In this document: positions 1 to 5,115 of the stretch, one piece after another | How positions within the stretch are numbered: position 1 is the stretch's first letter | Layout: every line of letters starts with the position of its first letter | From: Bordetella parapertussis | GTDB taxonomy: Bacteria; Pseudomonadota; Gammaproteobacteria; Burkholderiales; Burkholderiaceae_D | Direction: 5' to 3' | Length of the DNA: 5,898 bases | Assembly: GCA_945867725.1 (NCBI GenBank) | Contig: CAMBJI010000139.1 | Location: forward strand, 1 to 5,898 | Notes under the pieces: generated by a model | Told to the model about the DNA's origin: nothing | The model's input: the letters and a program-made list of their open reading frames with translations, nothing else | Databases searched by the model: none | Made by a program: the position numbers and the translations under genes

Positions 1-409
1 TAGCCTTGATCTGCGATTCGTAAATCGGAAAACCCGGCACCGGATAAATCACCTCGTCGCCCGCACCAAAATCAGTAACAGACGCAATGGTGTAGCCAAT
101 GAAAGGCTTGGCACCGGCACCGATCACCACATCATCAGCCAAAACCTCAACGCCACGGGTACGACTAAGTTCCTTCGCCACGGCCTCACGCAACTCAGCG
201 ATACCCGCTGAGGGGGTGTAACCATGCTTGCCTTCCCGAATCGCACTGACGGCGGCATCTTGAATATGCTGCGGCGTATGAAAATCAGGTTGACCAATGC
301 AAAACGAAAGAATATCGCGCCCTTCTCGTATCAAGCGGTTGACTTCGGCCAGAACGATAAAGGCATTTTCGGTGCCAAGGCTTTGTGCACGCTGGCTTAC
401 GATGGTCAT
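1..409 (-). CDS. PLP-dependent aminotransferase, class I/II (N-terminal part, runs off left edge)
   Basis: This is the first 136 codons of a fold-type I aminotransferase, a cytoplasmic pyridoxal-phosphate enzyme that moves an amino group between an amino acid and a 2-oxo acid. The visible marks are the N-terminal substrate-side motif GQPDF (residues 39-43), GYTPSAG (63-69), the cofactor-phosphate loop region GAGAKP (97-102), and IYPVPGFPIYES (121-132). All are typical of the aspartate/alanine aminotransferase-like class I group. The Schiff-base lysine and the C-terminal arginine lie beyond the window, so activity and substrate cannot be judged. The ATG start (complement of 407-409) is supported by an AGGA Shine-Dalgarno seven bases upstream. 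The gene is separated from the upstream minus-strand gene by a terminator, so it should have its own promoter within about 410-545, but I found no convincing -35/-10 pair there. The family assignment is firm; the substrate is unknown. Confidence 0.93.
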   Translation of the reverse strand, partial: MTIVSQRAQSLGTENAFIVLAEVNRLIREGRDILSFCIGQPDFHTPQHIQDAAVSAIREGKHGYTPSAGIAELREAVAKELSRTRGVEVLADDVVIGAGAKPFIGYTIASVTDFGAGDEVIYPVPGFPIYESQIKA

Positions 410-545
410 GAGATTTTCCTGTTAATTTGGTGTTGTTGTTTTCAGAAACGCGATCAGGATCGACGCCTGTGGCAAACGATCTGCCGGTGGCCGTGGGGGG
501 CTCGCGACGTATTTTAGCCGGCCTGCGCGTAAGGGCGCACGTCAA

Positions 546-570
546 TAAAAAAAGCCGCTCAAACGGCTCT
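546..570 (-). terminator. Rho-independent terminator of the small Cys-rich gene
   Basis: Read on the minus strand, a five-base-pair stem AGCCG/CGGCT (564-568 pairing with 553-557) with a six-base loop is followed at once by seven T residues (complement of 547-553). It lies about 30 bases after the stop of the minus-strand gene at 599-859 and points the right way to end that transcript. It also insulates the aminotransferase gene downstream. Confidence 0.8.
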
Positions 571-598
571 GACTAAAGCGCCGGGATAATGTGTCACG

Positions 599-859
599 TT
601 ACTTAAATGCGTCAAAGCAGATGGTCTTGATATCAGGTGATCGAATACTGAAGCAGTAACTTTTCTGTTGTTTGACCTTCGCCAAGCAGAGATTTTTTGA
701 ATCAGCATCTTGAATGGAGAAGCAATGGGATTGCTGCTTCATCAGATTCTCAAGGCAGGCCGTTCTTGCCTCGACAGTCTGTGACTGACTGCATGGATTA
801 TCCTGCGCGTAAGCACATGTGGCAGCGAGCAGCGACAGGAAAAATATCAGTTTACGCAT
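599..859 (-). CDS. Small secreted Cys-repeat protein, function unknown
   Basis: I do not recognise a named gene. The 86-residue product begins with a classic Sec signal peptide (basic MRK, hydrophobic core, cleavage likely after AYA at residue 18), so a 68-residue periplasmic or secreted protein is expected. Mature cysteines are at 23, 35, 46, 58, 69 and 81, with spacings of 12, 11, 12, 11 and 12: three units of 23 residues, each with a C-x11-C pair. The last two units share the start CFSI and an aspartate and lysine before the second cysteine. This suggests repeated disulfide-braced elements, probably helical hairpins; that is inference. The ATG at 857-859 is the only reasonable start because an in-frame TGA lies shortly upstream. 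No clear Shine-Dalgarno is seen, and a dyad (869-883) sits where one would be. A terminator follows the gene. The signal peptide and ordered cysteines argue strongly against a spurious ORF. Confidence 0.8.
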   Translation of the reverse strand: MRKLIFFLSLLAATCAYAQDNPCSQSQTVEARTACLENLMKQQSHCFSIQDADSKNLCLAKVKQQKSYCFSIRSPDIKTICFDAFK

Positions 860-868
860 GCGTTTGGC

Positions 869-883
869 GCGTCAAGCTGACGC
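869..883. promoter_or_regulatory. Perfect dyad in the leader of the Cys-repeat gene
   Basis: GCGTCA-agc-TGACGC is a perfect six-base-pair inverted repeat with a three-base spacer, 9 to 23 bases upstream of the ATG at 859 on the minus strand. In the transcript it could form a hairpin next to the place where ribosomes bind. On the plus strand it is followed by TG and five T residues and so resembles a short terminator, but there is no plus-strand gene for it to serve. The role is inferred. Confidence 0.35.
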
Positions 884-950
884 TGTTTTTCAAGATTTTC
901 TACACAGGGCTTCTGCCTGCACCCATCCAAAGCTCGAAGAGGCTTTTTCA

Positions 951-964
951 TTGACTCAGGTCAA
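951..964. promoter_or_regulatory. Operator-like palindrome TTGAC-tcag-GTCAA
   Basis: This is a perfect five-base inverted repeat with a four-base spacer, about 92 bases upstream of the Cys-repeat gene and next to the -10 of its candidate promoter (964-969). The size and symmetry fit a binding site for a dimeric repressor or activator. The cognate protein is unknown and the site is inferred from symmetry alone. Confidence 0.3.
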
Positions 965-992
965 GTATTTGCCGTCTGCAAATCGCATTCAA
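964..992 (-). promoter_or_regulatory. Candidate sigma-70 promoter of the Cys-repeat gene
   Basis: Read on the minus strand, TTGAAT (complement of 987-992) and AATACT (complement of 964-969) are separated by exactly 17 bases. Both boxes match the consensus in four of six positions. The predicted start would give a leader of roughly 95 bases that contains both dyads noted here. It is a weak match in an AT-rich area. Confidence 0.3.
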
Positions 993-1188
993 TACGGATT
1001 TCACTAAAAGTCCGATTGCGACCACACGTCGTTAACAAAATAAAAATAAAATGGTGAGTGCATTCAGAATTTAATCTACATCATGGACTGTATCGACAAA
1101 TATTAACAATCTTAAATGAAATGTCTGAAAACATCGGCCATCTGCATCAATAAGTTATTCGTTTGAAAATTTTTTGAGCCGGATCGAC

Positions 1189-1220
1189 ATTTCAGCATGA
1201 GATATGCTCAAATTTCAGCA
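1189..1220. repeat. Direct repeats ATTTCAGCA flanking overlapping dyads upstream of the RHH-like gene
   Basis: ATTTCAGCA occurs at 1189-1197 and again at 1212-1220, a period of 23 bases or about two helical turns. Between and overlapping them are two perfect dyads, AGCAT-gagat-ATGCT (1194-1208) and TGAG-atatg-CTCA (1198-1210). The cluster ends nine bases before the -35 box of the promoter at 1229. This is the kind of site a ribbon-helix-helix dimer pair would bind, so autoregulation is possible; that is inference. Confidence 0.4.
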
Positions 1221-1228
1221 AATAAGGC

Positions 1229-1257
1229 TTGAAAAGTAGATAAATCATTTATATTGT
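1229..1257 (+). promoter_or_regulatory. Candidate sigma-70 promoter of the RHH-like gene and speD
   Basis: TTGAAA (1229-1234, five of six consensus bases) and TATTGT (1252-1257, four of six) are 17 bases apart in an AT-rich context. Transcription would begin near 1264, giving a leader of about 75 bases before the ATG at 1339. It is the best promoter match in the window and sits directly downstream of the repeat cluster. Confidence 0.5.
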
Positions 1258-1323
1258 TTCCCCCTTCGCAAATTTCATTGAGCAATCATGGGCGCGAAAC
1301 CCGCCACAACGGATGCCAGCATC

Positions 1324-1331
1324 AAGAGGAG
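1324..1331 (+). promoter_or_regulatory. Strong Shine-Dalgarno that fixes the start at 1339
   Basis: AAGAGGAG ends seven bases before the ATG at 1339. The in-frame ATG at 1288 has no purine-rich element at a suitable distance. The downstream ATG is therefore preferred, and the protein is 89 rather than 106 residues. Confidence 0.75.
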
Positions 1332-1338
1332 CCCACGA

Positions 1339-1608
1339 ATGTCGACCTTGCAGACCAAGCTGGGACCCAAAGCCAGTAAATCCGCCAACGACAAGGTGGT
1401 GCGTGACAGCTTCACGATGCCGACGAAGGAATACGCGAAGATCTCAAAGGTCAAAAATGCCTGCCTGAAGGCGGGATTTCAGATCAAAAAAAGCGAGCTT
1501 CTGCGGATTGGCATCGCGCTGATCAGCGACATGGAACCAGAGAAGCTGAAATCTGCGCAAGCAAAGCTTGAACCGATTAAAACCGGGCGACCGAAAAAGC
1601 AGGGCTAG
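1339..1608 (+). CDS. Small ribbon-helix-helix-like putative DNA-binding protein
   Basis: The 89-residue basic protein has the order expected of a ribbon-helix-helix fold: a short strand around RDSFTM (22-27), a helix starting at the proline cap (29-45), a glycine turn (AGF, 45-47), and a second helix KKSELLRIGIALISDM (50-65). Its tail KTGRPKKQG (81-89) contains a GRP core like a minimal AT-hook. I recall similar proteins with a conserved SFTMP...KKSELLR pattern as uncharacterised in Proteobacteria; none has a known role that I can name. DNA binding is thus inferred from the fold pattern and charge. The strong Shine-Dalgarno fixes the start at 1339. It is 72 bases upstream of speD on the same strand with no terminator between them, so co-transcription is likely. 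It could regulate its own promoter, where short repeats occur, or polyamine genes. A plasmid-type antitoxin is less likely because no toxin gene is adjacent. Confidence 0.78.
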   Translation: MSTLQTKLGPKASKSANDKVVRDSFTMPTKEYAKISKVKNACLKAGFQIKKSELLRIGIALISDMEPEKLKSAQAKLEPIKTGRPKKQG

Positions 1609-1625
1609 GAAAAACCGAAACAATT

Positions 1626-1645
1626 CCTGCCGCATCGCAGGGCAG
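1626..1645 (+). other. Two mutually exclusive short hairpins between the RHH-like gene and speD
   Basis: CCTGC (1626-1630) can pair with GCAGG (1637-1641), or CTGCC (1627-1631) can pair with GGCAG (1641-1645). No T-run follows, so it is not an intrinsic terminator. It might be an mRNA processing or stability element ahead of speD; the evidence is only base complementarity. Confidence 0.25.
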
Positions 1646-1680
1646 ACGTTTTCGATTGACGCAACAACAAGGAGTATTGA

Positions 1681-2073
1681 ATGCAAGGACTTCATCTGAC
1701 CGCTGACCTGTCAGGCTGCAAAAAAAATCTTGGCCTGATGACGAATGTCGACAGTTTGCGGGCGACCTGCCTGAAACTCGTCAAAGCGAGTGGATTAACT
1801 GCGGTCAACGAAGTTTTTCATGCATTTCCAGGAGCGGATCAAGAAGAGACCGGTGGCATCACAGGCACCGTGCTGCTCGCTGAATCACACCTCGCCTTGC
1901 ACACATGGCCAGAATTACAATCAGTCACGCTCGATGTTTATGTCTGTAACTACTCGACAGACAATAGCGAAAAAGCTTCCCGGCTGCTGAACTCGCTGGT
2001 GCGTCTGTTTGATCCGGACGAAGCTAATCGCCAGACCCTTGAACGGGGCCAAGTGGGCGTGATCGCGTCCTGA
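1681..2073 (+). CDS. speD: S-adenosylmethionine decarboxylase proenzyme, class 1B
   Basis: This 130-residue pyruvoyl enzyme decarboxylates S-adenosylmethionine to supply the aminopropyl group for spermidine synthesis in the cytoplasm. The proenzyme cleaves itself at the Glu-Ser bond of AESH: Glu68-Ser69, with Ser69 becoming the pyruvoyl group. The following HTWPE gives His74, and Cys89 lies in DVYVCN. The Ser-His and Ser-Cys distances (5 and 20) equal those of the Thermotoga maritima enzyme (Ser63, His68, Cys83), so the catalytic set is complete. The length is normal for the short bacterial class (about 120-130), unlike the longer E. coli type. The start is fixed by AAGGAG at 1669-1674, six bases before the ATG. 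The spermidine synthase gene speE is not in the window. The neighbours are the RHH-like gene upstream and a probable barrel protein 34 bases downstream. The symbol speH is also used for this class. Confidence 0.96.
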   Translation: MQGLHLTADLSGCKKNLGLMTNVDSLRATCLKLVKASGLTAVNEVFHAFPGADQEETGGITGTVLLAESHLALHTWPELQSVTLDVYVCNYSTDNSEKASRLLNSLVRLFDPDEANRQTLERGQVGVIAS

Positions 2074-2107
2074 CATTTTGTTTTGAAAATTAAAGCCAGA
2101 GAGCTCC

Positions 2108-2644
2108 ATGAGTAAAACGACCCTTACTGCTTCATTGGCCCTGCTGATTTTCGGCGGCTTTGCGCACGCTGAATCCACATTTGCGGACCTCAACTACCAG
2201 GTAAAACAAGGCGACACGACAGATGGTATCGGCATCGGCATCTACCAACTGAAAGATCAAGGCACGGGTTATTACCTCAGCGGCACGCTCGGCTTGCCAC
2301 CTGACGGCTACAGTGCATACGGCTACTCATATAGCTCCTACACGGATCGCGCGCGGGTTCCCTATATCGCGAATGTCGGTGCAACCTTCGCCGCCGTGGG
2401 CCCCGGCAGCCTAGTCCCGTTTTACAAAACCATTCACTCCTATGTTGGTATCGGCTACGGTACGCTGGAGGGTGTAGCAAAGTATGGCGAAAGCTGGTAC
2501 GACCTAGACTCGTATACAAAAAACGGCGTGAACCTGAACGGCGGTTTCATTCTCGGCTTCGACAGCTGGGGTATCAACATTGGTGTCAATTCGCTGAGTA
2601 AGTCGGTGTACATCGGCATCGGCATGAAAACCGATAAAAAATAA
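2108..2644 (+). CDS. Exported Gly/Tyr-rich protein, probable small outer-membrane beta-barrel
   Basis: I do not recognise a named gene. The 178-residue product has a Sec signal peptide with cleavage likely after AHA (residue 21). The mature part is rich in glycine, tyrosine and serine, with alternating hydrophobic and small or polar residues in likely strands: GIGIGIYQL (40-48), YYLSGTLGL (55-63), SYVGIGYGTL (111-120), GFILGF (146-151), WGINIGV (154-160) and VYIGIGM (167-173). A Tyr/Ser-rich stretch (68-79) would be a loop. This pattern suits a small outer-membrane beta-barrel of about eight strands, although the chain ends in KTDKK rather than a terminal aromatic residue. The Shine-Dalgarno is only a weak AGAGAG four bases before the ATG. 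With 34 bases after speD and no terminator or clear promoter between them, it is probably read from the same transcript. Localisation is inferred and the function is unknown. Confidence 0.75.
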   Translation: MSKTTLTASLALLIFGGFAHAESTFADLNYQVKQGDTTDGIGIGIYQLKDQGTGYYLSGTLGLPPDGYSAYGYSYSSYTDRARVPYIANVGATFAAVGPGSLVPFYKTIHSYVGIGYGTLEGVAKYGESWYDLDSYTKNGVNLNGGFILGFDSWGINIGVNSLSKSVYIGIGMKTDKK

Positions 2645-2859
2645 GTAGGCCAAGAATCACCGCGTCAACAAAATCAAAAACTTTAATGACTAAAAATATA
2701 CCAAGTCCTTGAGTTTTCTTGGCCCGGCGTCGCACAGTGGCGCTGGCTTGCCAAATCGGCAGACTTATCCGCCACTCCTTACCTAAATAACATCATTCGC
2801 AGTGCTCACGGGGCTTGGAGTACACTGACGCGAGTCACTGTTCAGCTCTCACCACGCCC
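2645..2859. other. Intergenic gap with imperfect dyads, no clear terminator or promoter
   Basis: The gap contains GGCCAAG (2648-2654) and its inverted copy CTTGGCC (2718-2724), plus a GC-rich imperfect stem CCGGCG/CGCTGG (2724-2729 with 2741-2746, one G-U pair). Neither is followed by a T-run. I could not pick a convincing -35/-10 pair for the gene at 2860. A TTG at 2815 opens the same frame as that gene but lacks a ribosome binding site. Confidence 0.45.
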
Positions 2860-3228
2860 GTGAAAAAAATTCTGTTTCCCCTACTGCTGCTCTGTGTGTT
2901 GCCAGCTCGTGCCGACTGGAACCTTCTGCACAAGCAAAACGAAATCAGCCTTTATATCGATCCCTTGACGGTTGTTCGTGGTACTCGTCCTCGAGTATGG
3001 GGATTGCTTGATTACGGCAAGCCGGATGAATATGAGGATCAATCCGCACGATTACTTTTCGAGTCCAATTGTTATGACGGCACACTCAGAAAACGCAGCG
3101 CTGTCTATTACAAAGATTCGATGGCCCGCGGCAGCACCACCTCGGAATATCAACCTACACCATGGGAAGTCCCCGCGGCTGAAACACCCGAATCAGCAGT
3201 GATGTATTTCTTGTGCGGGAAAAAATAA
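2860..3228 (+). CDS. Secreted surface-adhesin E-like protein (first of a tandem pair)
   Basis: From the GTG at 2860 the 122-residue product starts with two lysines and a leucine-rich core, and the signal peptide should be cut after ARA (residue 18), giving mature DWNLL. The rest matches the surface-adhesin E pattern (Haemophilus protein E family) as I recall it: an early tryptophan, YIDP (32-35), a VWGLLDY strand (46-52), a conserved E-x-x-C (Cys71), a YY-x-x-x-MARGS segment (83-91), TPW (100-102), and a terminal VMYFLC (Cys119). Cys71 and Cys119 probably form a disulfide. The in-frame TTG at 2815 would put 15 polar residues before the signal peptide, so the GTG is preferred although it has no clear Shine-Dalgarno. 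The stop overlaps the next start. In Haemophilus the family member binds host extracellular-matrix and plasma proteins; in this probably environmental bacterium the role is unknown. Confidence 0.8.
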   Translation: MKKILFPLLLLCVLPARADWNLLHKQNEISLYIDPLTVVRGTRPRVWGLLDYGKPDEYEDQSARLLFESNCYDGTLRKRSAVYYKDSMARGSTTSEYQPTPWEVPAAETPESAVMYFLCGKK

Positions 3229-3626
3229 TGATGCGCTCCTTCATCCTCTCAATACTCATCGCCAGCGCGCCGGTTTTTGCAGGTGACTGGGTCATGCTAC
3301 CGGTACCCGATCCGATCACGACTGCCGCTGGTGAGACTTTTTTTGTTGATCCCGATATCAGTACCAGAGGCAATTGGCCCACCATTTACACATTACGTAA
3401 TTACGGCCAGGCGACAGCACGCGGTCATGCATCCGACAGCATGGTTTGCGAAGTCGATTGCAGTCAACAACTGATACGCGCGGTGGGTGGCGCTTTTTAT
3501 TCGGGATTAATGGGTAAAGGCTCCGTCGAATCCTGGAACCGCCAGACGCCATGGGTTCGACCCGCCGTCGATACCGCACTTGAGAAGGTCATGCAGTATG
3601 CGTGCACTCAACAAAAGTCAAAGTAA
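3228..3626 (+). CDS. Secreted surface-adhesin E-like protein (second of a tandem pair)
   Basis: The 132-residue product has a signal peptide cut most likely after VFA (residue 18), giving mature GDWVM. It is a paralogue of the preceding gene. Cys78 and Cys126 are 48 residues apart, as are Cys71 and Cys119 of the neighbour, and the shared positions between them include an arginine, a tyrosine, M-x-x-GS, TPW, PA and VM. FFVDP (38-42) replaces YIDP. An extra Cys74 is present. I place the start at the ATG 3228-3230, which overlaps the upstream stop as TAATG; the next codon is also ATG. The GTG at 3213, lying inside the upstream gene, would only add five residues before the signal peptide. No strong Shine-Dalgarno is seen, so translation probably depends on ribosomes finishing the first gene. 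The function is unknown beyond the family; the two may form a complex. Confidence 0.8.
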   Translation: MMRSFILSILIASAPVFAGDWVMLPVPDPITTAAGETFFVDPDISTRGNWPTIYTLRNYGQATARGHASDSMVCEVDCSQQLIRAVGGAFYSGLMGKGSVESWNRQTPWVRPAVDTALEKVMQYACTQQKSK

Positions 3627-3683
3627 GCGATCAATCAATTCGCGTAAGCCATAACATTACATTGCCGCCACGGGGAACTCACG

Positions 3684-4412
3684 ATGAAAAGAAAACAAGC
3701 ACGCCCACCAAGATCCAACACACTCATGATCGACGCTGCCGATGGCAGCGGTAGCTTCAGTGGCTATCTCGCTTTACCGCCCAGCGGCCGTGGACCGGGT
3801 CTCGTAATTGCGCAAGAAATTTTTGGCGTCAATCAGCCCATGCGCGAGATCGCCGATGCATTCGCAGCGCGGGGCTATGTGGTGCTGGTGCCTGACCTCT
3901 TCTGGCGAATGGAGCCGAACATAGAACTGGGCTACACACCGGAAGACTGGCAAAAAGCGTTTACTTATTTTCAGCGATTCAATGTGGATACGGGCGTGGA
4001 AGATATTCAGTCTGCCATCACCACCCTACGGGAGCAGGCCTTCGTCAGTACGAATGTCGGTGTGATGGGTTTCTGCCTCGGCGGCAAGCTGGCTTATCTA
4101 TCCGCCTGCCGTACCGATGCTGATGTCGCCATCGGCTATTACGGTGTGGGGATTGAAGATGCGCTCGCCGAGGCCAGTCATTTGCACTGCCCGCTGGTAT
4201 TGCATATCGCGCAACTCGATAAATACTGCGATGAGGCAGCGCAGGAAAAGATACGTCAAGGACTGGCGCATCGCGACAAGGTTGAGGTTTGGCTCTATCC
4301 GGATGCAGACCATGCGTTTGCCCGCCCCGGCGGCGAGCATTACCATCAGACCTCGGCTGATCTCGCGCTAGATCGCAGTCTGAATGCCTTGCAGCGTGCA
4401 CTGTCAACTTGA
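3684..4412 (+). CDS. Dienelactone hydrolase family protein
   Basis: This 242-residue cytoplasmic alpha/beta-hydrolase has no signal peptide. The catalytic triad is Cys131 in GFCLGG, Asp179 in AQLDKY, and His210 in DADHAF. The Cys-Asp and Asp-His distances (48 and 31) equal those of the Pseudomonas enzyme (Cys123, Asp171, His202). Glu45 in QEIFGVN matches the glutamate that activates the cysteine in the resting enzyme. The length is normal. The reference reaction is carboxymethylenebutenolidase, opening dienelactone to maleylacetate in chlorocatechol breakdown. No aromatic-degradation genes are nearby, so another ester or lactone substrate is just as likely. The ATG at 3684 has GGGGA seven bases upstream; a second ATG at 3726 lacks one. 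It is 57 bases after the adhesin-E-like pair with no visible terminator, so read-through is possible. The family is certain, the substrate unknown. Confidence 0.93.
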   Translation: MKRKQARPPRSNTLMIDAADGSGSFSGYLALPPSGRGPGLVIAQEIFGVNQPMREIADAFAARGYVVLVPDLFWRMEPNIELGYTPEDWQKAFTYFQRFNVDTGVEDIQSAITTLREQAFVSTNVGVMGFCLGGKLAYLSACRTDADVAIGYYGVGIEDALAEASHLHCPLVLHIAQLDKYCDEAAQEKIRQGLAHRDKVEVWLYPDADHAFARPGGEHYHQTSADLALDRSLNALQRALST

Positions 4413-4413
4413 G

Positions 4414-4436
4414 GTGGCGCGGGAAATGACCGCCAC
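4414..4436 (+). other. Hairpin just after the hydrolase stop
   Basis: GTGGCG (4414-4419) can pair with CGCCAC (4431-4436) around an eleven-base loop, starting one base after the stop codon. There is no T-run, so it is not a standard intrinsic terminator; it may protect the 3' end or act with Rho. The evidence is base complementarity only. Confidence 0.3.
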
Positions 4437-4461
4437 AGCAAGCTGGAGCGTCGCTAAAGTT

Positions 4462-4490
4462 TTGATGGCAGATGTCGATGCTTCTTAAAT
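4462..4490 (+). promoter_or_regulatory. Candidate sigma-70 promoter of the MORN lipoprotein gene
   Basis: TTGATG (4462-4467) and TTAAAT (4485-4490) are 17 bases apart, each matching consensus in four of six positions. Transcription would start near 4497, only about 15 bases before the ATG at 4512. That short leader would fit the absence of a clear Shine-Dalgarno. Confidence 0.35.
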
Positions 4491-4511
4491 CTTAATTTGT
4501 CCCGAGTTGCC

Positions 4512-5081
4512 ATGAACACCTCTATGCTCCGAATCCTCTCTCTGGCCGCAGGCCTGCTGATTGCACTGTCTGGCTGCCACAGCACCTACTATCTGAATGG
4601 TGACAAGTACGTTGGCGAATTCCGCGATGGCAAGCGTACCGGTCAGGGTAGCTATTACTTCCGCAATGGTGACTTGTTTGTCGGCGAATTCCGCAATGAT
4701 GAATTCAATGGTCAGGGTACGCTGCGATTTGCAAATGGCAATCGCTACACTGGCAGCTTCAGCAAAAACCGTATCGAAGGACAAGGCACGCTACGCTATG
4801 CCAACGGTGATGAATACGTCGGCGAATTCGTCGATGGAAAACGCCACGGACAAGGTATCTATACCTACGCCACCGGCGGCAAATTCATCGGTGAATTCCG
4901 TGAAGATCAGCTGCCCGCGACAGTGACCTATACGTACAAGAACGGCGATCAGTATGTGGGCGAATTCAAAGACTGGCGCTTCCATGGCAAGGGCAAAAAA
5001 ACCTTCGCCAATGGTCGCGTACCCCTGTCAGGAATGTGGGAAGAAGGCGAATTTGTGCTGATGGAAGCTTCACACAAATAG
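4512..5081 (+). CDS. MORN-repeat lipoprotein
   Basis: From the ATG at 4512 the product has 189 residues. It opens with a lipoprotein signal peptide whose lipobox LSGC ends at Cys22, so it should be lipid-anchored in the envelope; the residue after Cys is His, not Asp, which favours outer-membrane sorting. Residues 31-168 are six MORN units of exactly 23 residues with the core D-x-Y-V-G-E-F...G-x-x-x-G-Q-G...Y-x-N-G, then a degenerate seventh (GMW, 174-176). Unit 3 has GSF in place of GEF, and unit 5 has lost its central GQG (LPATV, 134-138). MORN repeats form extended beta-hairpin arrays used for lipid or protein contact; which applies here is unknown. The TTG at 4497 and the ATG at 4524 are alternative starts in the same frame; neither has a strong Shine-Dalgarno. 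The next gene begins about 34 bases after the stop and may be co-transcribed. Confidence 0.9.
   Translation: MNTSMLRILSLAAGLLIALSGCHSTYYLNGDKYVGEFRDGKRTGQGSYYFRNGDLFVGEFRNDEFNGQGTLRFANGNRYTGSFSKNRIEGQGTLRYANGDEYVGEFVDGKRHGQGIYTYATGGKFIGEFREDQLPATVTYTYKNGDQYVGEFKDWRFHGKGKKTFANGRVPLSGMWEEGEFVLMEASHK
4602..5015 (+). repeat. Six tandem 69-base units encoding the MORN repeats
   Basis: The protein repeat is also visible in the DNA. GAATTC, encoding Glu-Phe of GEF, occurs at 4617, 4686, 4824, 4893 and 4962, all in register at multiples of 69 bases. A sixth copy at 4701 is out of register (Asp-Glu-Phe). The in-register position in unit 3 has changed to Ser-Phe. The units otherwise differ at many bases, so they are old duplications rather than a recent expansion. 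Confidence 0.85.
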
Positions 5082-5115
5082 CACCGCAGGAAATAACACG
5101 ATAAAAGAGAACGGA

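Larger units (their letters stand above)
860..1338. other. Divergent intergenic region, AT-rich
   Basis: This stretch of nearly 480 bases lies between the minus-strand Cys-repeat gene and the plus-strand RHH-like gene (start 1339). It holds the two dyads and weak promoter of the former, and a repeat cluster (1189-1220) and promoter (1229-1257) of the latter. From about 1010 to 1260 it is clearly richer in A and T than the flanking genes. I found no tRNA, no convincing small ORF with a ribosome binding site, and no mobile-element ends. A small RNA gene cannot be excluded by eye. Confidence 0.6.

Noticed and set aside
224..517. Plus-strand ORF of 97 codons antisense to the aminotransferase
   Set aside because: It is antisense to a well-supported conserved coding region and its product has no recognisable features.
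285..545. Minus-strand ORF of 86 codons overlapping the start of the aminotransferase
   Set aside because: It lies in another frame across the aminotransferase N-terminus, is rich in Arg, Thr and Pro, and has no domain or signal; it is a shadow of the real gene.
1010..1260. AT-rich island as a mobile element or replication origin
   Set aside because: There are no terminal inverted repeats, target duplications, integrase or DnaA-box clusters visible; it is more simply promoter-bearing intergenic DNA.
1288..1338. Longer form of the RHH-like protein starting at ATG 1288
   Set aside because: It has no Shine-Dalgarno, whereas ATG 1339 has AAGAGGAG at ideal spacing; the extra 17 residues are not part of the fold.
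2724..2746. GC-rich stem after the barrel gene as a terminator
   Set aside because: The stem is imperfect and no T-run follows on either strand.
2815..2859. N-terminal extension of the first adhesin-E-like protein from TTG 2815
   Set aside because: It would bury the signal peptide behind 15 polar residues; the GTG at 2860 gives a normal signal peptide.
4045..4407. Minus-strand ORF of 120 codons inside the dienelactone hydrolase
   Set aside because: It is antisense to the catalytic Asp/His region of a conserved enzyme and is rich in Arg and His as expected from a shadow frame.
4485..4784. Minus-strand ORF of 99 codons antisense to the MORN gene
   Set aside because: Its repeated sequence simply mirrors the 69-base MORN repeats of the plus strand.
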